Assembly: GCF_024305245.1 (NCBI RefSeq)
Contig: NZ_JAMWYX010000014.1
Location: forward strand, 1 to 64,000
Reading direction: 5' to 3'
DNA: 64,000 nt
Source: Erythrobacter sp.
GTDB taxonomy: Bacteria > Pseudomonadota > Alphaproteobacteria > Sphingomonadales > Sphingomonadaceae
Made by a program: the position numbers and the translations under genes. Numbering within the stretch: position 1 is the stretch's first letter; every line of letters begins with the position of its first letter. This document shows, piece after piece, positions 19,416 through 28,001 of the stretch. The notes below the pieces were generated by a model. The model saw only the letters and a list, made by a program, of their open reading frames with translations. It searched no databases and was not told where the DNA came from.

Positions 19416-20936
19416 CTATTCGTAGCCGTAGTCCGAATAGTCCTTGAAGCTGGGGGAAGTGAACTTGGTGATGTCGCTCTGGAAGTGGAGCGGCACATTG
19501 CCGGTCGAACCGTGGCGCTGCTTGGCGACGATCAGGGTCGCCTTGCCCACCATCTGTTCGAACTTCTCCTCCCACGCGCGGTATTTCTCCTGCACGTCCG
19601 GGGTGGAGTTGGCATCGGGCATGTCGGGCTTGACCAGCATCTGGTAATAATCCGAGCGGAAGATGAACCACACCATGTCCGCGTCCTGCTCGATCGAGCC
19701 GGATTCGCGCAGGTCGGACAACTGCGGGCGCTTGTCCTCGCGCTGTTCGACCGCACGAGACAGCTGCGATAGCGCAATCACCGGGACCGACAATTCCTTG
19801 GCCAGCGTCTTGAGCCCCCGGCTGATCTCGGAAATCTCGTTGACGCGGTTGTCGTTGGCCCGGCCCGAACCCTGCAGCAATTGCAGGTAATCGACCACGA
19901 TCAGACCGATATCGTGCCGCCGCTTCATCCGCCGCGCGCGGGTGCGCAGGCCGGCGATGGTGAGCGCGGGCGTATCGTCGATGTACAGCGGTAGTTCGGC
20001 GAGACGCTGGCTGGCGAAGCTCAGCTTCTGGAAATCCTCGCGGCTGAGTTTACCGCTACGCAGCGCCTCGGACGAAATCTCGGCCTGTTCGGCCAGAATA
20101 CGTGTGGCGAGCTGATCGGCGCTCATTTCCAGGCTGAAGAACGCGACCGGCGCGCCATAGTTGAATTCGCCCCCGTCGCGCTGCCATTCGAGATGCTGTT
20201 CCGCGCAGTTGAAGGCGATGTTGGTCGCCAGCGAGGTCTTGCCCATGCCCGGCCGCCCGGCAAGGATGATAAGGTCGGAATTGTGCAGGCCCGACGTTTT
20301 CTGGTCGATGGTGGCCAGCCCGGTGGTCTTGCCCGACAATCCGCCGCCTGAATTCATCGCCGCTTCGGCCATCTTGATCGCGACCAGCGCGGCATCGCGG
20401 AAGGTCGCGGCCTCGCGCCCGGTCGCCGCGCCTTCGGCCACGCGGAAAAGATCGGCCTCGGCCTGCGCGATGCGGTCCATCGGCGAGGTGTCTTCGGAAG
20501 TATCCAGCGCCCCTTCGACCAGCCCGCGACCGACGCTGACCAGCTCGCGCAGCAGCGCCAGATCATAGATCTGCTGTGCCAGTTCGCGCGGGGCGAGGAG
20601 GCCGGCCCCGCTGGCGGTAAGCTGCGCCAGATAGCTGGTGCCGCCCAGTTCCTTCAGCGCCTCGTCCGCCTCGAAATAGGGGCGCAGCGTGACGGGCGAG
20701 GCGGTGGCGTTGCGCTCGATCAGCACCAGCACGCGTTCGTAGATTCGCGCATGGAGCGGTTCGAAGAAATGTTCTGCCCGAACCGGAACCTGCAGTTCCT
20801 CGATCACCCGGTTATCGATCAGCACCGCGCCCAGAAACGCGGCCTCGGCCTCCAGATTGGACGGCAGCTTGCGCGGCGCGGCGTCCGGGGCGGGGGGTGC
20901 AGCGTTGATCGGAGTGACTTTTTCGGGTTCGGCCAT
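19416..20936 (-). CDS. dnaB: Replicative DNA helicase
   Basis: Hexameric helicase that unwinds the replication fork. It has 506 residues. The N-terminal DnaB domain (LPSNLEAEAAFLGAVLIDN, about 24-43) is followed by the RecA-like domain with Walker A GRPGMGKT at 227-234, a DYLQLLQGSG Walker B region and the LSQLSRAVEQREDKRPQLSD arginine segment. I start at ATG 20936 (MAEPEKVTPI); a longer frame upstream has no homology-like sequence. It is convergent with phaB and divergent from the UPF0262 gene. No intein is present. Confidence 0.95.
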   Translation of the reverse strand: MAEPEKVTPINAAPPAPDAAPRKLPSNLEAEAAFLGAVLIDNRVIEELQVPVRAEHFFEPLHARIYERVLVLIERNATASPVTLRPYFEADEALKELGGTSYLAQLTASGAGLLAPRELAQQIYDLALLRELVSVGRGLVEGALDTSEDTSPMDRIAQAEADLFRVAEGAATGREAATFRDAALVAIKMAEAAMNSGGGLSGKTTGLATIDQKTSGLHNSDLIILAGRPGMGKTSLATNIAFNCAEQHLEWQRDGGEFNYGAPVAFFSLEMSADQLATRILAEQAEISSEALRSGKLSREDFQKLSFASQRLAELPLYIDDTPALTIAGLRTRARRMKRRHDIGLIVVDYLQLLQGSGRANDNRVNEISEISRGLKTLAKELSVPVIALSQLSRAVEQREDKRPQLSDLRESGSIEQDADMVWFIFRSDYYQMLVKPDMPDANSTPDVQEKYRAWEEKFEQMVGKATLIVAKQRHGSTGNVPLHFQSDITKFTSPSFKDYSDYGYE

Positions 20937-21072
20937 GCGCGCCTGATGCGCCTTGCGAGGGGCATCAGGCAAGGGCGAAAGCCGCCAATATTTTTTTCGT
21001 TTGCTGTGGATAGCGTGGAGATTTCGTCGAAGTGCTTGAAGTGCGGCCCCTCCATCTGCGAAGGCAGGGGAT

Positions 21073-21606
21073 ATGGCCGATCTGCCGCCCGATTCCCTGC
21101 CCATTTCACCCGCCGCCGGAGGTTCGGGCGCCTATCGCATTGCGAAGGTCACGCTCGACGAGGCGACGATTCTGTGGCGCAACGCCGATGTCGAACAGGA
21201 ACGCCGGGTCGCGATCTATGATCTGATCGAGGAAAACACCTTCAAGCCGCTGCGCGCCGCCGAACGTGGGGCTTCGGGGCCGTATCACCTGCACCTGTCT
21301 GTCAATGACGGACGGCTGTCGATGGATGTCAGCGACGACGGCGGGCAATTGCTGGAAACGCTGCTGATCGGCATGGCGCGGTTCCGCCGCCCGATCCGCG
21401 AATATTTCGCGATCTGCGACAGCTATTACCAGGCGATTCGCAAGGCCACCCCGTCGGAGATCGAAACCATCGACATGGCCCGCCGCGGCATTCACAACAA
21501 CGCCGCCGAACTGCTGCTCGAACGGCTGGAGGGCAAGGTTGACACCGATTTCGCCACCGCTCGGCGATTGTTCACGCTGATCTGCGTGCTGCACATCAAG
21601 GGCTGA
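21073..21606 (+). CDS. UPF0262 family protein
   Basis: Conserved alphaproteobacterial protein of 177 residues and unknown function. Conserved blocks seen: RVAIYDLIEENTFKP, GPYHLHLSVNDGRL, LLIGMARFRRPIREYFAICD and ARRGIHNNAAELLLERLEGK, ending TLICVLHIKG. It is soluble with no signal peptide. ATG 21073 follows AGGGG. It is 8 bp upstream of the GH25-like gene, which overlaps cytidine deaminase, so the three genes probably form an operon. Confidence 0.9.
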   Translation: MADLPPDSLPISPAAGGSGAYRIAKVTLDEATILWRNADVEQERRVAIYDLIEENTFKPLRAAERGASGPYHLHLSVNDGRLSMDVSDDGGQLLETLLIGMARFRRPIREYFAICDSYYQAIRKATPSEIETIDMARRGIHNNAAELLLERLEGKVDTDFATARRLFTLICVLHIKG

Positions 21607-21614
21607 ACGGCACA

Positions 21615-22349
21615 ATGGCTCGCAAACGGACCGCTTCGGTGCGTAAGTCGTCGCGCGGGGCCACCCGGCGCTGGATGCTGCGCGGCTTTGCGCTGGTGGG
21701 GCTGGTCGCCTTCGCCTTCGCCGCGTGGCTGTGGTGGGACATGCGCGACTGGCACCCGGACGAAACGCTCTATCCTGAACAGGGCGCGGTGGCGCCAGCC
21801 GGCACCGCCGTGGTCAAGTTCGAAACGCTGAAGGCGATCGGCGCGCAGTTTGCCTATATTCCGCTGGTCGCCGAACCTTTCGTCAATGGAGGTATCGCCT
21901 TCTCCGAACGGTTCCGGCGTGCGCGCGAGGCGGGGCTGCAGGTCGGGGTGGTGCTCGAATTCGATCCTTGCGCCCGGGCCGATGTGCAGAGCGGTGCCTT
22001 CGCGCAGATGGTGCCGCGCGATGCCGATCTGCTGCCGCCCGCGATCGGGCTGGCCCGGCTTGCCGACGGATGCGCTCCGGCGGTGAGCGATGCGGCGGTG
22101 GAAAGCGAATTGATGACGCTGATCAACCAGATCGAGATGCACGCTGGAAAGCCGGTGATCCTCAAGCTTGCGCCCGCGTTCGAGGCGCGCCACCGCACCG
22201 CCACTGCGCTGGGCCGCGACCTGTGGCTGATTCGCGACCGCGCGCGGCCCGACTATGCCGGCCGCCCGTGGCTGCTATGGAGCGCCAACAGCCAGCGAAT
22301 GACCGCAGCGAGCGAGGAGCCGATCGAATGGGTGGTGGTGCAGAAGTGA
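21615..22349 (+). CDS. GH25-like protein lacking the catalytic acids
   Basis: Membrane-anchored protein of 244 residues: basic N-terminus, one helix at about 22-41, then an extracytoplasmic domain that follows the GH25 lysozyme plan (FAYIPLVAEPFVNGGIAFSE, then FRRAREAGLQVGVVLEFDP, then LLPPAIG). In active GH25 enzymes the LPPVLDVE-type strand carries the catalytic Asp-Glu; here it reads PPAIGLARLADG, and the first-strand Asp also looks lost. Lysozyme activity is therefore unlikely, and a structural or binding role is more plausible. Its stop overlaps the downstream cytidine deaminase. The family assignment is moderate. Confidence 0.6.
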   Translation: MARKRTASVRKSSRGATRRWMLRGFALVGLVAFAFAAWLWWDMRDWHPDETLYPEQGAVAPAGTAVVKFETLKAIGAQFAYIPLVAEPFVNGGIAFSERFRRAREAGLQVGVVLEFDPCARADVQSGAFAQMVPRDADLLPPAIGLARLADGCAPAVSDAAVESELMTLINQIEMHAGKPVILKLAPAFEARHRTATALGRDLWLIRDRARPDYAGRPWLLWSANSQRMTAASEEPIEWVVVQK

Positions 22350-22771
22350 GCCTGAGCGACGCGCAGGAACAGGCACTGATCGCCGCAGCCTTCGCTGCTG
22401 CCGAGCACGCCTATGCGCCCTATTCCGATTACCCGGTTGGCGCGGCGCTGTTGTTCGATGACGGCGCTGTCCTGACCGGCTGCAATGTCGAGAACGCCAG
22501 CTACGGCCTCGCGCTGTGCGCCGAGACGGTCGCGGTCGCCAAGGCGCTGGGCGAAGGGCGGCGCGGCGGTTTGATCGCCGTGGCGGTGGTGGGGTTGAAG
22601 GCCGATAGCCAGCCGATCACGCCCTGCGGACGCTGCCGTCAGGTGCTGAACGAAGTCGCCGCGCTGGGCAGCACCGATCCGCTGGTGCTATGCGTAAGCG
22701 CGGACGACGTGCGGCGGGTAACACTATCGGCGCTGCTGCCGCACGCCTTCGGGCCGGGGCATCTGGGCTAG
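22328..22771 (+). CDS. cdd: Cytidine deaminase
   Basis: Zinc enzyme that deaminates cytidine/deoxycytidine for pyrimidine salvage. It has 147 residues. Catalytic LCAE gives Cys64 and Glu66, and the zinc pair PCGRC gives Cys100 and Cys103. NVENASYGLALCAET is the family signature. I chose ATG 22328 because GAGGAG lies eight bases upstream. A GTG at 22346 overlapping the previous stop would give a 141-residue protein of more usual length; the choice is not settled. The gene overlaps the GH25-like gene. Confidence 0.92.
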   Translation: MGGGAEVSLSDAQEQALIAAAFAAAEHAYAPYSDYPVGAALLFDDGAVLTGCNVENASYGLALCAETVAVAKALGEGRRGGLIAVAVVGLKADSQPITPCGRCRQVLNEVAALGSTDPLVLCVSADDVRRVTLSALLPHAFGPGHLG

Positions 22772-22779
22772 GAAGCAGC

Positions 22780-23919
22780 CTAGCCCTCGCGTCCTTCCAG
22801 CCATTCCACCAGCGCCGCCATGCATTCGCGGCCCAGCAGCTTGCACCGTTCGGGCGACCAGCCTTGTTCGGGCTCGGGAAAATCGGCCAGATCCTTGTAC
22901 GGCATCTCCAGCGTCATCGCGACCGCGCCGAACCGCTGCGCCACCTGATTGGTGCTCATCGAAAGGTTGGCGGAGCCGGTGCGCGCCTTGGGATAGCCCA
23001 GCTTGGTCTGGAAATCGGGCGTGCGGCGGTCGAGGATGCGCTGGTAGCGATCATAGCCCGCCCCTTGCGCTTCGGTCCATGACGGGATGCCGTCGAACCC
23101 GGCGATGAACACCGCCGGGATGGCCTCGTCGGCGTGGACATCCATCGCGAAATCGACGCCGGTTGCATCCATCCGGTTGCGGATCGCCAGCACTTCGGGC
23201 GCGCGTTCCGCCGTCGGCTCGGCCCATTCGCGGTTCAGGTTTGTGCCAACCGCATTGGTTCGCAGATGCCCACGGCGCGAACCATCGGGGTTGCAGTTGG
23301 GAACGACATGGATGCGGCACGCCTTGCGCAGCGCCCGCGCAACCGGATCGGCGGGATCGGTCAGGCAATCCAGCGCGCCTTCCATCCAACATTCGGCCTG
23401 CGTTTCGCCCGGATGCTGACGCGCATAGAGCCACACCTGCGTTTCGCCTTCGCCCAGTTCAAGGCAATCGATCGGCTGGCCATCCAGCGTGGTGCCGAGG
23501 CGGACATAATCCACGCCCTCACAAGCGGCGGTCTCGGCAATAAGATCGTGGTGCCGCTCCATCGAAAACGGCGCGAAATAGGCGAACCAGCAGATGTCCG
23601 ACGCGGGCAGATATCGGATCGTCAGCGTGCCGCCTTCCTCGTCCTTGTCGAAGGTGCTCGCCGCGCGCGTCCAGTAATCGCGGTCTTCGGAAACGCAGGC
23701 GTTGTAATCGGGCCAGCCGCCCGGATAGGCGCTGGCATTGAGGCCGGTGATCTTGAGCACGATCTCCTCGCCCGCCGTGGCGGCGACGCGGAAATGGAAC
23801 CACTGGAAAAACTCGGATTCCGTATCACGCCGGATCGCCAGCCGCGCCGTGCGGCCTTCGATGCCGAGCACTTCGATATTGCCGCTGTCGAACACGGCAT
23901 CCACAAACATGGGGGTCAT
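22780..23919 (-). CDS. M14 family zinc carboxypeptidase (cytosolic type)
   Basis: Metallocarboxypeptidase of 379 residues. The N-terminal beta domain of cytosolic carboxypeptidases is followed by the M14 zinc site HPGE (His169, Glu172) in [36 protein letters not shown] and MDVHADE, the third-ligand region, come next. There is no signal peptide, so it acts in the cytosol; the substrate is unknown. ATG 23919 has AAGGAA just upstream, and it overlaps the DUF4136 gene by four bases, implying translational coupling. A longer open frame running to 24660 is an antisense/out-of-frame extension. Confidence 0.88.
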   Translation of the reverse strand: MTPMFVDAVFDSGNIEVLGIEGRTARLAIRRDTESEFFQWFHFRVAATAGEEIVLKITGLNASAYPGGWPDYNACVSEDRDYWTRAASTFDKDEEGGTLTIRYLPASDICWFAYFAPFSMERHHDLIAETAACEGVDYVRLGTTLDGQPIDCLELGEGETQVWLYARQHPGETQAECWMEGALDCLTDPADPVARALRKACRIHVVPNCNPDGSRRGHLRTNAVGTNLNREWAEPTAERAPEVLAIRNRMDATGVDFAMDVHADEAIPAVFIAGFDGIPSWTEAQGAGYDRYQRILDRRTPDFQTKLGYPKARTGSANLSMSTNQVAQRFGAVAMTLEMPYKDLADFPEPEQGWSPERCKLLGRECMAALVEWLEGREG

Positions 23920-24563
23920 TGGGTTCCTTGAAGCTTTTTGGCGTCGATCGTCACCATTTCGCCATTGCCACCCGGGAAGTCCCTGAACAACCCTGCTGCG
24001 AGTGTGGCGGCGCTGGTGTTGATTTGCGAATAGGGCGATTTCACGCCGGTGGCGATCTGCGCGCGGCCTTCCCACAGGGTTTCGCCGCCGGTGCGGGTGA
24101 TGCGCACGGAAAGATCGGTAATCACGCTGGGGCTTTCGCGCCCGCCGCCCAGATTGATGCCCACGCCCATGCCCACGCCCGAGCCGAAGCCGCCGGTCTG
24201 ACCGCCCACCCCGACATTGACCGGCCCGCGCCGGTTTTCCGCCGCAGCGGCGATGCCATTGCGGCTGGTGCGGATCGCGGCAGTCTGCGCGGCGGGCACG
24301 CCTTCCGGCACCACGGTGTAGCCGAGGCTGGTCAGTTCCCTGCCAACAGCGGCGGCAAACGCCGCGCGCGCGCCGGGATTGCCGACCTCGTCGGGGAAGT
24401 TCAGCGCAATCGTCCCCTGTCCCAGGCCGGCCGGATCGGGCGCGACAAAGCGGGTGACTTCGACCGGGCCGGTATAGGGGCTGGAGGCGCAGGCCGACAG
24501 GCCGAGCGTCGCAGCGCCGAGGAGCGCGGGGCCAAGCAGGCGGTTGAAGGAGTTGCTGTTCAC
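23916..24563 (-). CDS. DUF4136 lipoprotein
   Basis: Exported lipoprotein of 215 residues. The signal sequence ends LGLSAC (Cys25), followed by [14 protein letters not shown], a typical DUF4136 start. A glycine-rich low-complexity segment ([13 protein letters not shown]) lies in the middle, and the C-terminal strand [20 protein letters not shown] is conserved in the family. Function is unknown; probably periplasmic or outer-membrane-attached. Coupled to the M14 peptidase by an ATGA overlap. Confidence 0.8.
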   Translation of the reverse strand: MNSNSFNRLLGPALLGAATLGLSACASSPYTGPVEVTRFVAPDPAGLGQGTIALNFPDEVGNPGARAAFAAAVGRELTSLGYTVVPEGVPAAQTAAIRTSRNGIAAAAENRRGPVNVGVGGQTGGFGSGVGMGVGINLGGGRESPSVITDLSVRITRTGGETLWEGRAQIATGVKSPYSQINTSAATLAAGLFRDFPGGNGEMVTIDAKKLQGTQ

Positions 24564-24680
24564 GGCGGGGTTCCTTTCGTAGCCGACCGCTTATAGAGGG
24601 TGCACCGGAATGTGCACAGACTTGCTGTGTCTGCTCCAGGTTGAGATTTTCTGACCGCAACCCGTGCTAAGGCCCGCTCC

Positions 24681-25706
24681 ATGACATCGCACACCAAAAC
24701 TCCCGTGCTTGTGACCGGCGGCGCCGGATATATCGGCAGCCATGCCGTGCTTGCGCTGAAGGATGCGGGCTGGCCGGTAGCCGTGATCGACGATCTTTCG
24801 ACCGGTTTTCGCTTTGCCATTCCCGATGGCGTCCCGCTGTATGAAGGCGACGTGGCGGACGCCGCGCTGCTGGCGCGGATCTTCGCCGAACAGGGCACCC
24901 GCGCAATCATGCACTTCGCAGGGTCGATCGTGGTGCCCGAAAGCGTGGCCGATCCGCTCAAATATTACCGCAACAACACCGCCAACAGCCGCGCCTTGAT
25001 CGAGGCAGCGGTGACGGCGGGCTTGCCGCATTTCATCTTCTCGTCGACCGCGGCCACCTATGGCACGCCCGATGCGGCGCCGGATTCTCCGGGGGTGAGC
25101 GAGGACACGCCGCAGCGCCCGATCAATCCCTATGGCTGGTCGAAGCTGATGACCGAGCAGATGCTGGCCGATGTCGCTGCCGCCCACCCGATGAATTACG
25201 GCGTGTTGCGCTATTTCAACGTCGCGGGCGCCGATCCGCAGGCGCGCAGCGGGCAATCGACGGCAGGCGCGACCCATCTCATCAAGGTCGCGATCGAGGC
25301 AGCGCTGGGCATGCGCGAATCGGTGGCGGTGTTCGGCACCGATTATGCGACACCTGATGGCACCGGGGTTCGCGATTACATCCATGTCAGCGATCTCGCC
25401 GCCGCGCATGTGCTGACGCTGGAGGCGCTGATTGGCGCACCGTCCCGCTCGCTGACGATGAACTGCGGCTATGGCCGGGGCTTTTCGGTGCTGGAAGTGC
25501 TCGATGCCGTGGACCGGGTGACCAATCGCCAGCTCGATCGCCGCATCCAGGGCCGCCGCGCAGGCGACCCCGATTCGCTGATTTCCGATTCGCGCCACCT
25601 GCGCGCTACTCTGGGCTGGGAGCCCGCGCACGCCGATCTCGACACGATCATTGCGCACGCGCTGGCGTGGGAGCGCAAATTGGCCGATTTGCGAGGAAGC
25701 GCATAG
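24681..25706 (+). CDS. galE: UDP-glucose 4-epimerase
   Basis: Interconverts UDP-glucose and UDP-galactose, supplying sugar nucleotides for LPS or exopolysaccharide. It has 341 residues: NAD motif GGAGYIG at 13-19, Ser122 and YGWSK with catalytic Tyr151 and Lys155, and NVAGAD plus DGTGVRDYIHVSDLA as in GalE. ATG at 24681. It is divergent from the DUF4136 gene. It may feed the sugar transferase at 11.2 kb, which is inference. Confidence 0.94.
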   Translation: MTSHTKTPVLVTGGAGYIGSHAVLALKDAGWPVAVIDDLSTGFRFAIPDGVPLYEGDVADAALLARIFAEQGTRAIMHFAGSIVVPESVADPLKYYRNNTANSRALIEAAVTAGLPHFIFSSTAATYGTPDAAPDSPGVSEDTPQRPINPYGWSKLMTEQMLADVAAAHPMNYGVLRYFNVAGADPQARSGQSTAGATHLIKVAIEAALGMRESVAVFGTDYATPDGTGVRDYIHVSDLAAAHVLTLEALIGAPSRSLTMNCGYGRGFSVLEVLDAVDRVTNRQLDRRIQGRRAGDPDSLISDSRHLRATLGWEPAHADLDTIIAHALAWERKLADLRGSA

Positions 25707-25807
25707 CAGACTCGCATTGACGCGGGCAGGCTTCGTCGCTAACGGCACCACTCAATTTCCGCGCGTGGGGCCTGATCCGGCGCGTTTATCTTTTGGAAGA
25801 CCGCACC

Positions 25808-25933
25808 ATGAAGATCGTCAACAGCCTCAAGTCGCTGAAGGGCCGCCACCGCGACAACCGCGTGATCCGTCGTCGTGGGCGCACCTATGTCATCAACAAG
25901 ACCAACCGTCGCTTCAAGGCCCGTCAGGGCTGA
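25808..25933 (+). CDS. rpmJ: 50S ribosomal protein L36, zinc-free (YkgO-type)
   Basis: 41-residue ribosomal protein: [19 protein letters not shown], then [21 protein letters not shown]. It lacks the CxxC...CxxxxH zinc ribbon of standard L36 and has the small insertion typical of the zinc-independent type. Such alternative L36 proteins are often induced under zinc limitation, but many alphaproteobacteria have only this form. Start ATG 25808 with GGAAGACC upstream. It stands alone between galE and a HAD hydrolase. Confidence 0.95.
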   Translation: MKIVNSLKSLKGRHRDNRVIRRRGRTYVINKTNRRFKARQG

Positions 25934-26030
25934 TTGAAGCGTGGTGCGGCTGCCGATGCGGTAGCCGGTGAAATCAGCGGCCCGCCTCCTGTACCGGAGC
26001 GCGGGCCGCACACGTTCGGGGGCGAGCGAT

Positions 26031-26633
26031 ATGACGCAGGCTGTGGTATTCGATGTCGGACGGGTGCTGTTCCATTGGCAATTGCGCGCCCTGTTCGAAA
26101 AGCTGATCGACGATCCGCAGGAACTCGACTGGTTTCTTGACCACGTCGTCACCGAGGAATGGCACTTCCAACATGATCGCGGCCGCGCTCTGGCCGAGAT
26201 GGTGGCTGAACGGAGTGCGCTGTTCCCGCAATACGAATCGCATCTTCGCGCCTACGCGACCCGTTTCAACGAGACGGTGCCGGGGCCGGTCGAAGGCGCA
26301 CACGCGATTGTCGAGCGTTTGGCGGACAGGGGCGTGCCATTGTTCTGCCTGACCAATTTCGGCGACGAATTGTGGCAGATGTTCCGCCCGACCCAGCCGA
26401 TCTTCGACCTGTTCGATGACATCGTGGTCTCGGGTGTCGAGAAGATCGCCAAGCCCGAGCCGCGCATCTACGAAATCGTCGAGGCACGCACGGGACGGAC
26501 GGGTGAGGCGCTGTTCTTCACCGACGACAACCCCGCCAATATCGCCGCCGCACAGGCCCGCGGCTGGAACGCGCACCTGTTCACCGATTCGGCGAACCTG
26601 GAAGCAGCGCTGGTCAAAGCCGGACTTCTGTAG
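26031..26633 (+). CDS. HAD family hydrolase (subfamily IA, YihX-like)
   Basis: Phosphatase-fold enzyme of 200 residues. Motif I is VVFDVGRVLF with Asp8; the second Asp of the usual DxD is Gly, as in YihX-type sugar-phosphate phosphatases. Motif II CLTNFG, motif III Lys in GVEKIAKPEPRIYE and motif IV FFTDDNPANIAAA are present. The substrate cannot be predicted. I start at ATG 26031 rather than the longer frame, because the first beta strand begins there and GGGGGCGAGCG precedes it. Confidence 0.88.
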   Translation: MTQAVVFDVGRVLFHWQLRALFEKLIDDPQELDWFLDHVVTEEWHFQHDRGRALAEMVAERSALFPQYESHLRAYATRFNETVPGPVEGAHAIVERLADRGVPLFCLTNFGDELWQMFRPTQPIFDLFDDIVVSGVEKIAKPEPRIYEIVEARTGRTGEALFFTDDNPANIAAAQARGWNAHLFTDSANLEAALVKAGLL

Positions 26634-26730
26634 GGCTCTTGCTTTTCGCTCGCCCATCCGGGTGAGCGTCGTCGCCGCTACTTTTGGATCCTTCGGCCCG
26701 GTTGCCAGCACATCTCTAGCCGGTGTCGGC

Positions 26731-26774
26731 CAAAACAAACCCCCGGTCGCGCCTTGGGGAAGGTGCGCCGGGGG
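26731..26774 (-). terminator. Rho-independent terminator of the CC_3452-family gene
   Basis: On the minus strand a GC-rich stem (CCCCCGG at 26740-26746 with CCGGGGG at 26768-26774, plus inner CGC/GCG pairs) is followed by TTTGTTTTGG. It lies about 60 bp past the stop of the 26837-27178 gene. Confidence 0.7.
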
Positions 26775-26836
26775 TCGTGGAGTGCCGAGCGCGCTGGAGA
26801 GGTGCGCGCACGGCGGGGATCAGTTGCAGCGCTGGA

Positions 26837-27178
26837 TCAGCCGTTGCACTTCGCCAGTTCTTCGGCTGCCAGTTCTTCGCCATCGACCTTGAAGGTGGCG
26901 ATTTCGCCGAACTTGCGGTTCAGGCCGCGGCAGATACGCAGCGGGCGGGCGGGCGCCTTGTTGGCGACACAGGTGGTGCCTTCGCAGGCCCAGGCGACGC
27001 CGGCTGCGACAGCGCGGTCTTCGCCGGGGGGGGCCGAAAGCGTGGCGGTGTAATAGGCGCTGGCGGCTGCATTCGCTGGGGACGCGGTGGCAACGCCGAA
27101 GCTGAGGCCGGTGTAGACCATGGCGGTGGCGAGGACAGCAAGCTTGCCGGTGCGGTTCAGGGAGAGGGTGTTGGTCAT
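26837..27178 (-). CDS. CC_3452 family small exported protein
   Basis: Exported protein of 113 residues with a signal peptide (about 1-38, ending ASPANAAA). The mature part has SAYYTATLSAPPGEDRAVA, WACEGTTCVANKAPARPL and a C-terminal ELAKCNG; these blocks are typical of the CC_3452 family common in Caulobacterales and Sphingomonadales. Four cysteines are paired in spacing as if forming disulfides. Function is unknown. I start at ATG 27178; a longer frame to 27253 includes unlikely sequence. It is divergent from an HxlR regulator. Confidence 0.8.
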   Translation of the reverse strand: MTNTLSLNRTGKLAVLATAMVYTGLSFGVATASPANAAASAYYTATLSAPPGEDRAVAAGVAWACEGTTCVANKAPARPLRICRGLNRKFGEIATFKVDGEELAAEELAKCNG

Positions 27179-27239
27179 CGGGGTTGTCCTTTGCATTGTA
27201 TTTTTGGGCGGGTTGCCCTGTGGCCTCTGTGATCTTATT

Positions 27240-27250
27240 TTGCAATGCAA
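27240..27250. promoter_or_regulatory. Palindrome between CC_3452 and HxlR genes
   Basis: TTGCA-A-TGCAA is a perfect dyad in the AT-rich divergent region. Related fragments TTGCATTG (27191-27198) and CATTGCAA (27302-27309) flank it. Plausible HxlR binding sites. Confidence 0.4.
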
Positions 27251-27384
27251 CATTTCAATTCGAAACCAGTTGCTATTCGCTACCTAACTCCCTAGGTTTC
27301 TCATTGCAACTGAAAATTGAATTTTTTTTGTGACTGCCCGCAAAAGCGGTTACACAAGACCCCGGACGGGGAAGGGACTGATTT

Positions 27385-27939
27385 ATGGGCGACTTGAGAG
27401 AACCGCTGCGTGACCTGATCGAATGCGGATTGCCGCAGGCGCTGGAGGTGATGGGCGAACGCTGGTCATTCATGATTCTGCGCGCCAGCTTCAACGGTTT
27501 GAAACACTTCGAGGAATTCCTGACCGAACTCGGAATCGCGCGCAACATCCTCTCCAACCGCCTCGCCAAGCTGGTCGAGCACGGAATTCTCAAGCGCGAG
27601 CCCTGCGCCGATGATCGCCGCAAGATCGAGTATCGCCTAACCGAGAAGGGCTTCGATCTGCTCCCGGCGATGCTGGCGCTGCGCCAGTGGGGCCAGAAAT
27701 ACGGCAACGAACAGGTGATCGAAGACCCGGTACTGGTCGACGAGCGTGACCGGCTGCCGATCGGCCCGGTTTCGATTCTCGCGCATGACGGGCGCATTCT
27801 CGGCCATCACGACCTGTGGTTGACCCGCCCCGAAAATCTCGGCCGCCGCGCCGACGGCACCATCGCCACCCCCGGTGCGGAGCTGGGTCTGGGCGACGTG
27901 GTCGATCTGGAAGCCGCGAAGAAGGCCGCCGCCCGATAA
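27385..27939 (+). CDS. HxlR family winged-helix transcriptional regulator
   Basis: DNA-binding regulator of 184 residues. The HxlR domain occupies about residues 15-105: ALEVMGERWSFMILRASFNG, then FEEFLTELGIARNILSNRLA, then VEHGILKREPCADDRRKIEY. The C-terminal 80 residues (VSILAHDGRILGHHDLWLTR) form an extra domain often seen in alphaproteobacterial HxlR proteins. ATG 27385 follows GGGGAAGGG. It is divergent from the CC_3452 gene, which it may control. It could also act on recQ downstream, but a 62-bp gap makes that a separate unit. Confidence 0.88.
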   Translation: MGDLREPLRDLIECGLPQALEVMGERWSFMILRASFNGLKHFEEFLTELGIARNILSNRLAKLVEHGILKREPCADDRRKIEYRLTEKGFDLLPAMLALRQWGQKYGNEQVIEDPVLVDERDRLPIGPVSILAHDGRILGHHDLWLTRPENLGRRADGTIATPGAELGLGDVVDLEAAKKAAAR

Positions 27940-28001
27940 GCCGTTGATAGCGGCCCCGGCGCGGGTGCCTTCCGCCCGGCGCTTCGGCTAGGGCAGCGCG
28001 C

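Noticed and set aside
23920..24660. Upstream part of a long minus-strand frame continuous with the M14 gene
   Set aside because: Overlaps the DUF4136 gene in another frame and translates to Arg-rich low-complexity; the M14 start at 23919 has a good ribosome-binding site.
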